DNA from: Cohnella sp. GbtcB17
Lineage (GTDB): Bacteria; Bacillota; Bacilli; Paenibacillales; Paenibacillaceae
Assembly (NCBI RefSeq): GCF_019091135.1
Contig: NZ_JAGXJW010000068.1
Coordinates: 1-40,243, forward strand
Length of the DNA stretch: 40,243 bases
Reading direction: 5' to 3'
Part shown: positions 34,195 through 40,243 of the stretch, in pieces
Position numbering within the stretch: the first letter of the stretch is position 1
Layout of the letters: each line of letters begins with the position of its first letter
The notes under the pieces: model-generated
What the model was told of the DNA's origin: nothing
Database searches by the model: none
The model's input: only the letters and a program-made list of their open reading frames with translations
Made by a program: the position numbers and the translations under genes

Positions 34195-35595
34195 ATGACC
34201 CGTCATGCAGGAACGAAACGGGGACTGTTCGCTCGACTGCTTGGGCCGCTGGCGGCGCTCCTTTTGTTGACGGTCGCGTTAACGGCGGGCACGGTGTCGG
34301 CGGCCGAGTCGCAGACGAAGGCATCGCCCGCAGCTGCGGAAGGCTATTCGGTGTACGTCATTCCGGTTAAAATGACGGTAGAACGCGGACTCGCTTCCTT
34401 TCTCGACCGGGCGTTGAACGAGGCGGAGGAGGCAGGCGCCGCGCTCGCCGTGCTGGAGATCGATACGCCGGGCGGAAGCCTGGAGAGCGCGGAGCGGATC
34501 GGCGAGCGCATCCGTTCGGCCAAGGTGCCGACGATGGCGTTCGTTAAAGGCAAGGCTGCGTCGGCGGGCGCTTACATCGCGCTGAACGCGGATCGCCTCT
34601 ATATGTCGCCGGGCTCCACGATCGGCGCCGCGATGGTTGTCAACGCTGCCGGCGAAGCCGTCGAGAGTCCGAAGATCGTCTCTTTCTGGAGCAAGCAGAT
34701 GAGCGCGGCGGCCGAGATGAACGGCCGCGACGGACAGATCGCCGTCGGCATGGTCGATCCGAACGCCGTCGTCGAGATCAAAGGCTTGAACCGGACGAAG
34801 CCGAAGGGCGAGATCATCTCCCTGAGCGCCGACGAAGCGCTGAAGGCCGGCTATGCCGAAGGCCAAGCGGAGACGGCGGAGCAGGCGATCGCCGCAGAAG
34901 GGCTGGCCAAGCTCACGATCATTCATGAAAATCCGTCCCTGGCCGAACGCATCTCGCAGACGCTGACGAGTCCGGCGATCATGACGCTGTTGCTTATCGT
35001 CGGCATTGCCGGCGTGCTGATCGAGCTGATCGTTCCCGGCTTCGGCGTTCCCGGCATTTTAGGATTGCTTTCGTTCGGCCTGTACTTTTTCGGGCAGCAG
35101 GTAGCCGGCTTCGCCGGTCGGGAATCGATCGTGCTGTTCGTGGCGGGCGTCGTCTTTATCGTCATGGAGATGTTCGTCCCGAGCTTCGGCATACTCGGCT
35201 TGCTCGGCGGAGCGGGCATCGTAAGCGGCGTCGTGACGGCTGCCTACGATACGGGCAATGCGTTCGAATCGCTGGGCTACGCCTTGTTGATCGCGCTCGC
35301 GCTCGTTGTCTTCGTCGCTTACGTGTTCCGCAGGCGGGGCGTCTGGAACCGATTTATTCTGCAGGATCGCCTCACGGCGGAACAGGGCTTCGTCCCGAGC
35401 GGGGATGATCGCGAGCTGCTCGTGGGGAGCGGTGGCGTGACGCTGTCTCCGCTCCGTCCGTCCGGCGTGGCGGAGATCGGAGGAAGGCGTGTCGACGTCA
35501 TCTCAAGCGGACAATTTTTGAACGCCGGTCAACGGATCGAGGTCGTATCGGTGGACGGCACTCGAATCTTGGTCAAGGCCGTGCAACAGGAATAA
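34195..35595 (+). CDS. NfeD family membrane serine protease
   Basis: 466 aa, corresponding to YqeZ of B. subtilis. A signal peptide (basic start, LLGPLAALLLLTVALTAGTVSA, cleavage likely near residue 37) is followed by a ClpP-class protease domain with IDTPGGSLESAERI and the nucleophile serine 123 in GKAASAGAYIALNADR. Next come four or more membrane segments (IMTLLLIVGIAGVLIELIVPG onwards) and a C-terminal OB-fold (GVAEIGGRRVDVISSGQFLNAG). It forms a conserved pair with flotillin-like FloA, its likely partner in membrane domains. The ATG at 34195 is chosen by the GGGGGAGAG upstream and the signal peptide. Confidence 0.94.
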   Translation: MTRHAGTKRGLFARLLGPLAALLLLTVALTAGTVSAAESQTKASPAAAEGYSVYVIPVKMTVERGLASFLDRALNEAEEAGAALAVLEIDTPGGSLESAERIGERIRSAKVPTMAFVKGKAASAGAYIALNADRLYMSPGSTIGAAMVVNAAGEAVESPKIVSFWSKQMSAAAEMNGRDGQIAVGMVDPNAVVEIKGLNRTKPKGEIISLSADEALKAGYAEGQAETAEQAIAAEGLAKLTIIHENPSLAERISQTLTSPAIMTLLLIVGIAGVLIELIVPGFGVPGILGLLSFGLYFFGQQVAGFAGRESIVLFVAGVVFIVMEMFVPSFGILGLLGGAGIVSGVVTAAYDTGNAFESLGYALLIALALVVFVAYVFRRRGVWNRFILQDRLTAEQGFVPSGDDRELLVGSGGVTLSPLRPSGVAEIGGRRVDVISSGQFLNAGQRIEVVSVDGTRILVKAVQQE

Positions 35596-35629
35596 TAAGT
35601 TTTACATTATTCGAAGCGGAGGGATTTAT

Positions 35630-36619
35630 TTGGACCCGAATGTACAGCTTTTGATTATCGGCGCTTTGATTATTATCGCGCTGGCCGTATTTTTCAGCTT
35701 TTTCCCGTTTATGCTCTGGATTTCCGCCCTTGCCTCGGGCGTACGGATCAGCATCATTACGCTTGTCGCCATGCGGCTACGCCGCGTCGTGCCGAGCCGG
35801 ATCGTCAACCCGATGATCAAGGCGACCAAGGCCGGGCTCGGTCTTAACATCAATCAGTTGGAAAGCCACTTTCTTGCAGGGGGCAACGTCGACCGGGTCG
35901 TCAACGCACTGATCGCTGCGCAGCGGGCGAATATCCCGCTTCCGTTCGAGCGTGCGGCGGCCATCGATCTGGCTGGACGCGACGTGCTTCAAGCGGTGCA
36001 AATGAGCGTTAACCCGCGCGTCATCGAGACGCCGATCGTATCGGCCGTAGCGAAGGACGGCATCGAGGTAAAGGTCAAGGCTCGCGTCACCGTGCGTGCC
36101 AACATCGACCGGCTCGTCGGCGGCGCCGGCGAGGAAACGATCATCGCGCGCGTCGGGGAAGGCATCGTCAGTACGAACGGTTCGGCCGATACGCATAAAG
36201 TTGTTCTCGAAAACCCCGATCTGATCTCGCGAACCGTTCTTGCCAAAGGTCTCGACGCCGGCACCGCCTTCGAGATTCTGTCCATCGATATTATGGACGT
36301 CGACATCGGCAAAAACATCGGGGCCCACCTTCAGACCGAACAAGCGGAGGCCGACAAGCGAATCGCGCAGGCCAAAGCGGAGGAACGCCGCGCGATGGCC
36401 GTCGCGCAGGAGCAGGAGATGAAGGCGCGCGTCGTCGAGATGCGCGCAAAGGTCGTCGAGTCCGAATCCGACGTGCCGCTCGCGATGGCCGAAGCGCTGC
36501 GCGGCGGCAAGATGGGCGTCATGGATTACATGAATCTGAAAAATCTCGAAGCGGATACGCAAATGCGCGGTTCGATCGGCAAGGGCGAGGCGGGTTCTAG
36601 CAACGGCGAGGAGCGCTGA
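35630..36619 (+). CDS. floA: Flotillin-like protein FloA
   Basis: Organises functional membrane microdomains. 329 aa: an N-terminal hydrophobic hairpin (LLIIGALIIIALAVFFSFFPFMLWISAL), an SPFH/PHB domain (ARVTVRANIDRLVGGAGEETIIARVGEGIV) and a coiled coil with the EA-rich repeats of flotillins (EQAEADKRIAQAKAEERRAMAVAQEQEMKARV). The start is a TTG at 35630, 7 bases after GCGGAGGG; no ATG fits. It is the second gene of the nfeD-floA unit, as yqeZ-yqfA in B. subtilis. The next gene starts 5 bases after its stop. Confidence 0.97.
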   Translation: MDPNVQLLIIGALIIIALAVFFSFFPFMLWISALASGVRISIITLVAMRLRRVVPSRIVNPMIKATKAGLGLNINQLESHFLAGGNVDRVVNALIAAQRANIPLPFERAAAIDLAGRDVLQAVQMSVNPRVIETPIVSAVAKDGIEVKVKARVTVRANIDRLVGGAGEETIIARVGEGIVSTNGSADTHKVVLENPDLISRTVLAKGLDAGTAFEILSIDIMDVDIGKNIGAHLQTEQAEADKRIAQAKAEERRAMAVAQEQEMKARVVEMRAKVVESESDVPLAMAEALRGGKMGVMDYMNLKNLEADTQMRGSIGKGEAGSSNGEER

Positions 36620-36624
36620 TCGCC

Positions 36625-37260
36625 ATGGAGCAGCTGATCCGTTTTTTGCTCGGCAATATTCATTTTGTCCTCGTCATTTTGGGCGTCCTGTACGTGCTGC
36701 TGCGCAAATCGCCGCTTGAAAAGCCGCCCGGCGACAAGCCGCGCAGCCAGCCCTCCGGCCGCATGCCGGACTTCGGCGGGGGTGGAATGCCCCGCCCGCT
36801 GCGACCGGCAGCGGATCCGAAGCCGGCTGCGCGGCCGAAGACGGCACAGCAGCCCATCGAACGGCGGGAGGGGCCGACGGCTTCCGAGCGGAGGATGCCG
36901 CCGGTCGTAACGGTGCCCGCGCGTCCGCGAAGCGTCGATCAGGCGGACGAAGAGCGCGGCGCTCATGCAGGCGACAAGCAGATCGTCTACCGGAGCCCGG
37001 GCAGTCCGCCGCCGACGCCCGTGCCTTGGGCAGGCGAAGGCGAATCGGGCGGCGAGGGCGTGCCCTCGGCGTCCGCCGCCCAAGCGGAGCGCGAGGACGC
37101 GGCCTATCATGAGGGAGCGAACGCATCGTCGCTGCATGCATCCGCGCAGCCGCAGCGCGCGGCTGCGCCCGCCAGACTGAAGCAAAGCGAGCTGGCGCGC
37201 GCCGTGATGTGGGCCGAGATATTGGGACCGCCCCGCTCGCGCAAGCCTTTTCGAAGGTAG
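36625..37260 (+). CDS. Proline-rich single-pass membrane protein after floA (YqfB-position)
   Basis: 211 aa. One N-terminal membrane segment (LLGNIHFVLVILGVLYVLLR) is followed by about 150 residues rich in Pro, Arg, Gly and Ala, with no predicted globular domain, and a conserved-looking C-terminal tail (RAVMWAEILGPPRSRKPFRR). The tail motif EILGPPR-x-(R/K)-KPFR is, as I recall, shared by proteins in this position in Paenibacillaceae; its role is unknown. GAGGAG lies 11 bases before the ATG. It is the third gene of the nfeD-floA unit, suggesting a membrane-domain accessory. A perfect terminator follows. Confidence 0.8.
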   Translation: MEQLIRFLLGNIHFVLVILGVLYVLLRKSPLEKPPGDKPRSQPSGRMPDFGGGGMPRPLRPAADPKPAARPKTAQQPIERREGPTASERRMPPVVTVPARPRSVDQADEERGAHAGDKQIVYRSPGSPPPTPVPWAGEGESGGEGVPSASAAQAEREDAAYHEGANASSLHASAQPQRAAAPARLKQSELARAVMWAEILGPPRSRKPFRR

Positions 37261-37290
37261 CTCGCAGGGCTTGCCGCCACAAGAAAGTGA

Positions 37291-37331
37291 AGCCGTCTTG
37301 ATCGGGTTGTCCCTGACAAGACGGCTTTTTC
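37291..37331 (+). terminator. Terminator of the nfeD-floA unit
   Basis: AGCCGTCTTG (37291-37300) and CAAGACGGCT (37317-37326), perfect 10-bp stem, followed by TTTT. Confidence 0.95.
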
Positions 37332-37433
37332 ATTGCGGCGGATATTCGGGTGAGGTTTGCGGTCGGTTTACTAGTATACTTAAATGAATGGGCAGTCGGC
37401 CTTATTCGTCCCAAAACCGAAAGGAATGATCGT

Positions 37434-38198
37434 ATGATATCGACCGGCATCGTATCCGTAACCTTCCGCAAGCTGTCTCCCGAGGCCATCGTCTCGCTCG
37501 CCGAGCAAGCCGGACTTGATGCGATCGAATGGGGAGGGGACGTCCACGTGCCCCCCGGCGATCTGGCGTTGGCCCGACAGGTCCGCGCCATGACGGAAAA
37601 CGCCGGGCTGAAGGTATCCTCTTACGGCTCCTATTTCCGTGTCGGCGCTCCGGCGGATTTTCAAATCGTCCTGGATACCGCCGAAGCGCTCGGCGCTCCG
37701 AACATACGAATCTGGGCGGGGAGCGTCGGTTCGGCCGAAGCGGACGACGACATGCGCGACAGGATCGTCGTAGAAATCCGGCGCATGGCGGAGCTGGCGC
37801 AGCAAAAGGGAATCCGGCTTTCGCTGGAGTTTCACGACGGTACGCTGGCGGACACGGAGACTTCGTCCGTCTCGCTCATCCGATCGATCGCATGCGACCG
37901 CGTCAGCCTTTACTGGCAGCCCCAGATTGGGGCCCCCCAGCCAAGCAATTTGAAGACGCTGACGGCCTTTTTGCCCTGGCTGTCCAACGTTCATGTGTTC
38001 CACTACGATATGGAGCGGCGGCAGCAGCCGCTCGAAGCCGGCGAATCGGCATGGCGATCATACATAGACGCGCTGCGGACCTCGGACAAGCCTCGTTTCC
38101 TCATGCTGGAATTCGTAAAAGACGGAGAGAGCGAACAGTTTTTGGAGGATGCGCGTACGTTAAAAAAATGGATTGAATTCGACCGCGGAGTCGAGTAA
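37434..38198 (+). CDS. Sugar phosphate isomerase/epimerase family protein
   Basis: 254-aa TIM barrel of the xylose isomerase-like (AP endonuclease 2) fold. Family features are GLDAIEWGGDVHVPPGD near the N-terminus (Glu metal ligand region), IRIWAGS, the LSLEFHDGTLADT segment (Glu and His), YWQPQIG and NVHVFHYD, together with a C-terminal FLMLEFVKDGESEQFLEDA. These residues are consistent with a metal-dependent isomerase or epimerase; the substrate is unknown. AAAGGA lies 8 bases before the ATG; the frame is open upstream to 37350 but without an RBS. It has strong terminators on both sides, so it is a single gene. It is not part of the usual floA-yqfC order. Confidence 0.85.
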   Translation: MISTGIVSVTFRKLSPEAIVSLAEQAGLDAIEWGGDVHVPPGDLALARQVRAMTENAGLKVSSYGSYFRVGAPADFQIVLDTAEALGAPNIRIWAGSVGSAEADDDMRDRIVVEIRRMAELAQQKGIRLSLEFHDGTLADTETSSVSLIRSIACDRVSLYWQPQIGAPQPSNLKTLTAFLPWLSNVHVFHYDMERRQQPLEAGESAWRSYIDALRTSDKPRFLMLEFVKDGESEQFLEDARTLKKWIEFDRGVE

Positions 38199-38220
38199 TC
38201 CCATCTTACATTTCAATGCG

Positions 38221-38253
38221 CCGCCAGCCTGCAATCGGGCTTGGCGGTTTTTT
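38221..38253 (+). terminator. Terminator after the isomerase-like gene
   Basis: CCGCCA (38221-38226) and TGGCGG (38242-38247), with an inner GCC/GGC helix, followed by six T residues. Confidence 0.88.
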
Positions 38254-38289
38254 ATTGCTGTCGCTATCGCCTCCGTCGTCCCGTCGTTC

Positions 38290-38319
38290 TCATATTCGAC
38301 GCTCCTTGCGCATATAGAT
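38290..38319 (+). promoter_or_regulatory. Candidate SigE promoter of yqfC-yqfD
   Basis: TCATATT (38290-38296), a 14-base spacer and CATATAGA (38311-38318) resemble the SigE elements KMATATT and CATACAHT at the right spacing. yqfC and yqfD are SigE-dependent in B. subtilis, which supports the reading. Confidence 0.55.
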
Positions 38320-38344
38320 GGAACGTATGGGAGGGGGACGCGTC

Positions 38345-38629
38345 ATGCCGCGTGTCGGACGCAAGCTGCGCAAATGGACGGCCCGCGTCCTCGATCTGCC
38401 GCAGGACGTCGTATTGGACGTGCCGCGGATCACGATGATCGCGGGACTCCAGCTGACGGTGGAAAACCATCGCGGCGTGCTTCACTTTTCGCAGGATCGG
38501 CTGCGGCTCGCGATGGATCGCGGCGAGCTGGAGATCGTGGGAAGCGATCTCGTCATCCGGCTCATCGGCGGCGAGGAAGTGTTCGTCGAAGGAAAAATTA
38601 CCGGGGTGCTGCTGCACCCGGGCGATTAA
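38345..38629 (+). CDS. yqfC: Sporulation protein YqfC
   Basis: 94-aa protein of the YqfC/YabP-like family, needed for sporulation in the mother cell. Diagnostic are the N-terminal RKLRKWTARVLDLPQDVVLDVPRITMIAG and QLTVENHRGVLHFSQDRLRLAMDRGELEIVGSDLVIR, a beta-rich fold. GGGAGGGGG lies about 7 bases before the ATG at 38345; a GTG/ATG-less extension upstream is rejected. A candidate SigE promoter lies upstream. It is separated from yqfD by an unusual 143-base gap containing a 9-bp inverted repeat. Confidence 0.93.
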   Translation: MPRVGRKLRKWTARVLDLPQDVVLDVPRITMIAGLQLTVENHRGVLHFSQDRLRLAMDRGELEIVGSDLVIRLIGGEEVFVEGKITGVLLHPGD

Positions 38630-38634
38630 GTGCC

Positions 38635-38692
38635 GCGGCCGGCGGCGTCTTGGGGCTTGGCCGATCCCGGCATGGGAGCGGCGGCCGGCCGC
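38635..38692. repeat. 9-bp inverted repeat between yqfC and yqfD
   Basis: GCGGCCGGC (38635-38643) and GCCGGCCGC (38684-38692), 40-base loop. It lacks a U-tract; it may be a stability element or a GC-rich coincidence. The rest of the 143-base gap shows nothing. Confidence 0.4.
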
Positions 38693-38772
38693 ATCATAGA
38701 CGGACTCGAGGCGTCGCCGAGGCGGATGCCGGCGTCCGAGCGGAGGACAAGCCTGCAGAGGGGGAGAAGCCG

Positions 38773-39975
38773 TTGAAGGGGCAATGGATAAGCTTTTTGC
38801 GCGGCAGCGTCCGCGTCAGACTCGTCGACGGGGATAGCCGAATCTTTTTGAACGCCGCAGGCTCGCATCGGATCGAGCTGTGGGGGATCGCCTACGACCG
38901 GGAAGGGCACTTGTCGTTTTGGGTGTCCGTGCCGGATTTTTTCACGCTGCGCCCGCTGCTTCGCGCGGCCGGCAGCCGCCCGCGCGTGCTGGAGCGCCGC
39001 GGCTTGCCGTTCAAGCTCGGCCGCCTGTCCCGGCGCAAAACGTTCGCGGGCGGCCTTCTGCTGTTCGTCGTGGCGCTGTTCGCGCTGTCCACGCTCGTCT
39101 GGGACGTGCAGATTCATACGGATGAGACGGTGCCCGAAGCGGAGATCCGCAAGGCCGCAGCAGCCGAGGGCATCCGGCCGCTGCAATGGTCGCCCCGTCT
39201 GCCGGACGCCACGGAGCTGGCGCACCGGCTCGCGCGCAGGCTGCCCGACGCGGCCTGGGTAGGCGTAGAGAAGAGCGGGACACGCTACGTCATCAACGTC
39301 GTTCGCTCGAACAAGCCTGAAGTGAATAAAGAAAGCGGACCGAGCGACCTGATCGCGAAGGCGGACGCCGTCGTCACGCGTATCGTCGCGGCGAGCGGCA
39401 AGCCGCAGGTCGCGCGCAACGCGCGCGTGCGCAAAGGCGAAGTGCTGATCTCCGGCCAGCTCGGCGAAGCCGACCGGGTCAAGCTGGTCGCTTCGGAGGG
39501 CGAGGTGCGCGGGCTCGTCTGGTACGAATACGGAATCGCGTCGCCGCTCGCGCGAAGCACGAATTATTTTACGGGCGATTCGGCGGACCGGACCTACCTG
39601 GTCATCGGCAACCGGGCGCTGCAGACGAGCGGCTACGGCCAGGAGCCGTACGCGATATCGAAGACGTTTGCGGACTGGCGGATGTTTAAGTGGGGGGGCT
39701 GGACGCTGCCCGTCGCGATTCTGAAGGAAAAGGAGATGGCGGTCGAGAAACGGAGCGAAAGACTGACTCCGGGTGCGGCGAGAGAAGCCGGGCTGGCGCA
39801 AGCGCGGGCGGAGGCGTTGTCCGCGGCGGGCGAAGGCGCCGTCATCAGGGCGGAAAAAATTTTGCATGAACAAACGGAGAATGGTAAAGTGATGATACGC
39901 GTACTGTTTGAAATCGAACAATCGATTGCCGTACGGCGCCCGATCGCGACCGATCCCAAGACGCAGGGGGAATGA
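38773..39975 (+). CDS. yqfD: Sporulation protein YqfD
   Basis: 400 aa, the family's usual length. Structure: a beta-rich N-terminal part (LKGQWISFLRGSVRVRLVDG), a membrane segment (FAGGLLLFVVALFALSTLVW), and an extracytoplasmic domain with repeated AA-x-EGI and NARVRKGEVLISGQLG patterns typical of YqfD. It is part of the SigE regulon and is needed for efficient sporulation. The TTG at 38773 is chosen because GAGGGGGAG lies 7 bases upstream and the protein then begins as homologues do. The frame is open far upstream because of GC content, not coding. phoH follows after 6 bases. Confidence 0.92.
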   Translation: MKGQWISFLRGSVRVRLVDGDSRIFLNAAGSHRIELWGIAYDREGHLSFWVSVPDFFTLRPLLRAAGSRPRVLERRGLPFKLGRLSRRKTFAGGLLLFVVALFALSTLVWDVQIHTDETVPEAEIRKAAAAEGIRPLQWSPRLPDATELAHRLARRLPDAAWVGVEKSGTRYVINVVRSNKPEVNKESGPSDLIAKADAVVTRIVAASGKPQVARNARVRKGEVLISGQLGEADRVKLVASEGEVRGLVWYEYGIASPLARSTNYFTGDSADRTYLVIGNRALQTSGYGQEPYAISKTFADWRMFKWGGWTLPVAILKEKEMAVEKRSERLTPGAAREAGLAQARAEALSAAGEGAVIRAEKILHEQTENGKVMIRVLFEIEQSIAVRRPIATDPKTQGE

Positions 39976-39981
39976 GGCTTT

Positions 39982-40243
39982 TTGACAGACAGCAGGCATT
40001 TCATTACGATTCCGCTTCGCAACGCCGCGGAGGGACTGGCTTTGTTCGGTCCGCAGGACAAGTATCTACGCATGATCCAACAGGAGACGGCAGCCGTCAT
40101 CCATACCCGAGACGCCGAGATTACTGTCGAGGGCGCGGAGAGCGACCTGCGGTCTCTTCAGCAATTTTTCGAGACGGTCCTGCAGCTGATCCGCAGCGGG
40201 CTGACCGTCGGGGGGCGCGACGTGCGCTACGCCTTCGAGCTGG
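39982..40243 (+). CDS. phoH: PhoH family ATPase, 3' end cut off by window
   Basis: First 87 residues. The N-terminal motifs AAEGLALFGPQDKYLRMI and the RDAEITVEGA...DLRSLQQFFETVLQLIRSG...RDVRYAFEL pattern match PhoH/PhoL, which comes directly after yqfD in Bacillales. The ATP-binding domain lies outside the window. The start is a TTG at 39982, 6 bases after yqfD; the ATG at 39972 is in a different frame. GAGG lies 5 bases upstream. Confidence 0.93.
   Translation, partial: MTDSRHFITIPLRNAAEGLALFGPQDKYLRMIQQETAAVIHTRDAEITVEGAESDLRSLQQFFETVLQLIRSGLTVGGRDVRYAFEL

Noticed and set aside
37350..37433. Longer start for the isomerase-like protein
   Set aside because: It lacks an RBS and would add residues unlike the family; the ATG at 37434 has AAAGGA.

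Overview
The window is a chromosomal, mostly housekeeping segment of a high-GC, endospore-forming Firmicute, most likely a member of the Paenibacillaceae (Cohnella/Paenibacillus-like). This rests on gene order (lepA-hemW-hrcA-grpE-dnaK-dnaJ-prmA-rsmE-mtaB ... rpsU-yqeY-nfeD-floA-yqfB-like-yqfC-yqfD-phoH, the Bacillus subtilis yqe/yqf order), on sporulation genes yqfC/yqfD, on a perfect CIRCE operator, on a tyrosyl T-box leader, on AddAB instead of RecBCD, and on GC-rich codons. No phage, plasmid, transposase, CRISPR or rRNA/tRNA gene is visible.

Layout. 1-3.6 kb: the end of lepA, a 63-aa unknown protein, hemW and a YkgJ-type cysteine-rich protein. 3.6-7.6 kb is accessory: an AT-richer HD-GYP gene, a TrmB regulator/Fsr-like exporter pair with a palindromic operator, and an ArgA-like acetyltransferase whose promoter is covered by ARG-box-like sites. 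7.6-12.5 kb: the heat-shock operon hrcA-grpE-dnaK-dnaJ under one CIRCE-controlled promoter, closed by a strong terminator. 12.55-13.13 kb: six tandem copies of a 91-93 bp hairpin-forming unit. 13.2-15.4 kb: two small genes, then tyrS behind a T-box. 15.4-20.6 kb: prmA, an M50 protease, rsmE, mtaB and a NUDIX-DeoC fusion. 20.6-23.2 kb: a minus-strand Na/Pi cotransporter-like gene divergent from an RlmI-type methyltransferase. 23.2-31.2 kb: addB-addA. 31.3-32.9 kb: a small membrane-anchored protein, a small gene interrupted by an in-frame stop, and about 0.6 kb of AT-richer DNA with inverted repeats. 32.9-40.2 kb: hinT, rpsU-yqeY, nfeD-floA-yqfB-like, a sugar-phosphate isomerase-like gene, yqfC-yqfD and the start of phoH.

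The genes mainly serve translation and ribosome maturation (lepA, prmA, rsmE, mtaB, rlmI-like, tyrS, rpsU), protein folding (hrcA operon), DNA repair (addAB), membrane organisation (nfeD, floA) and sporulation (yqfC, yqfD). No large novel system was found. The most interesting items are the hairpin array after dnaJ, the NUDIX-DeoC fusion, rpsU with GAG where its start codon should be, ARG boxes over the ArgA-like gene, the interrupted FGP-repeat gene, and a terminator that shares its bases with the hrcA promoter. Everything was read by eye; no database search was run.
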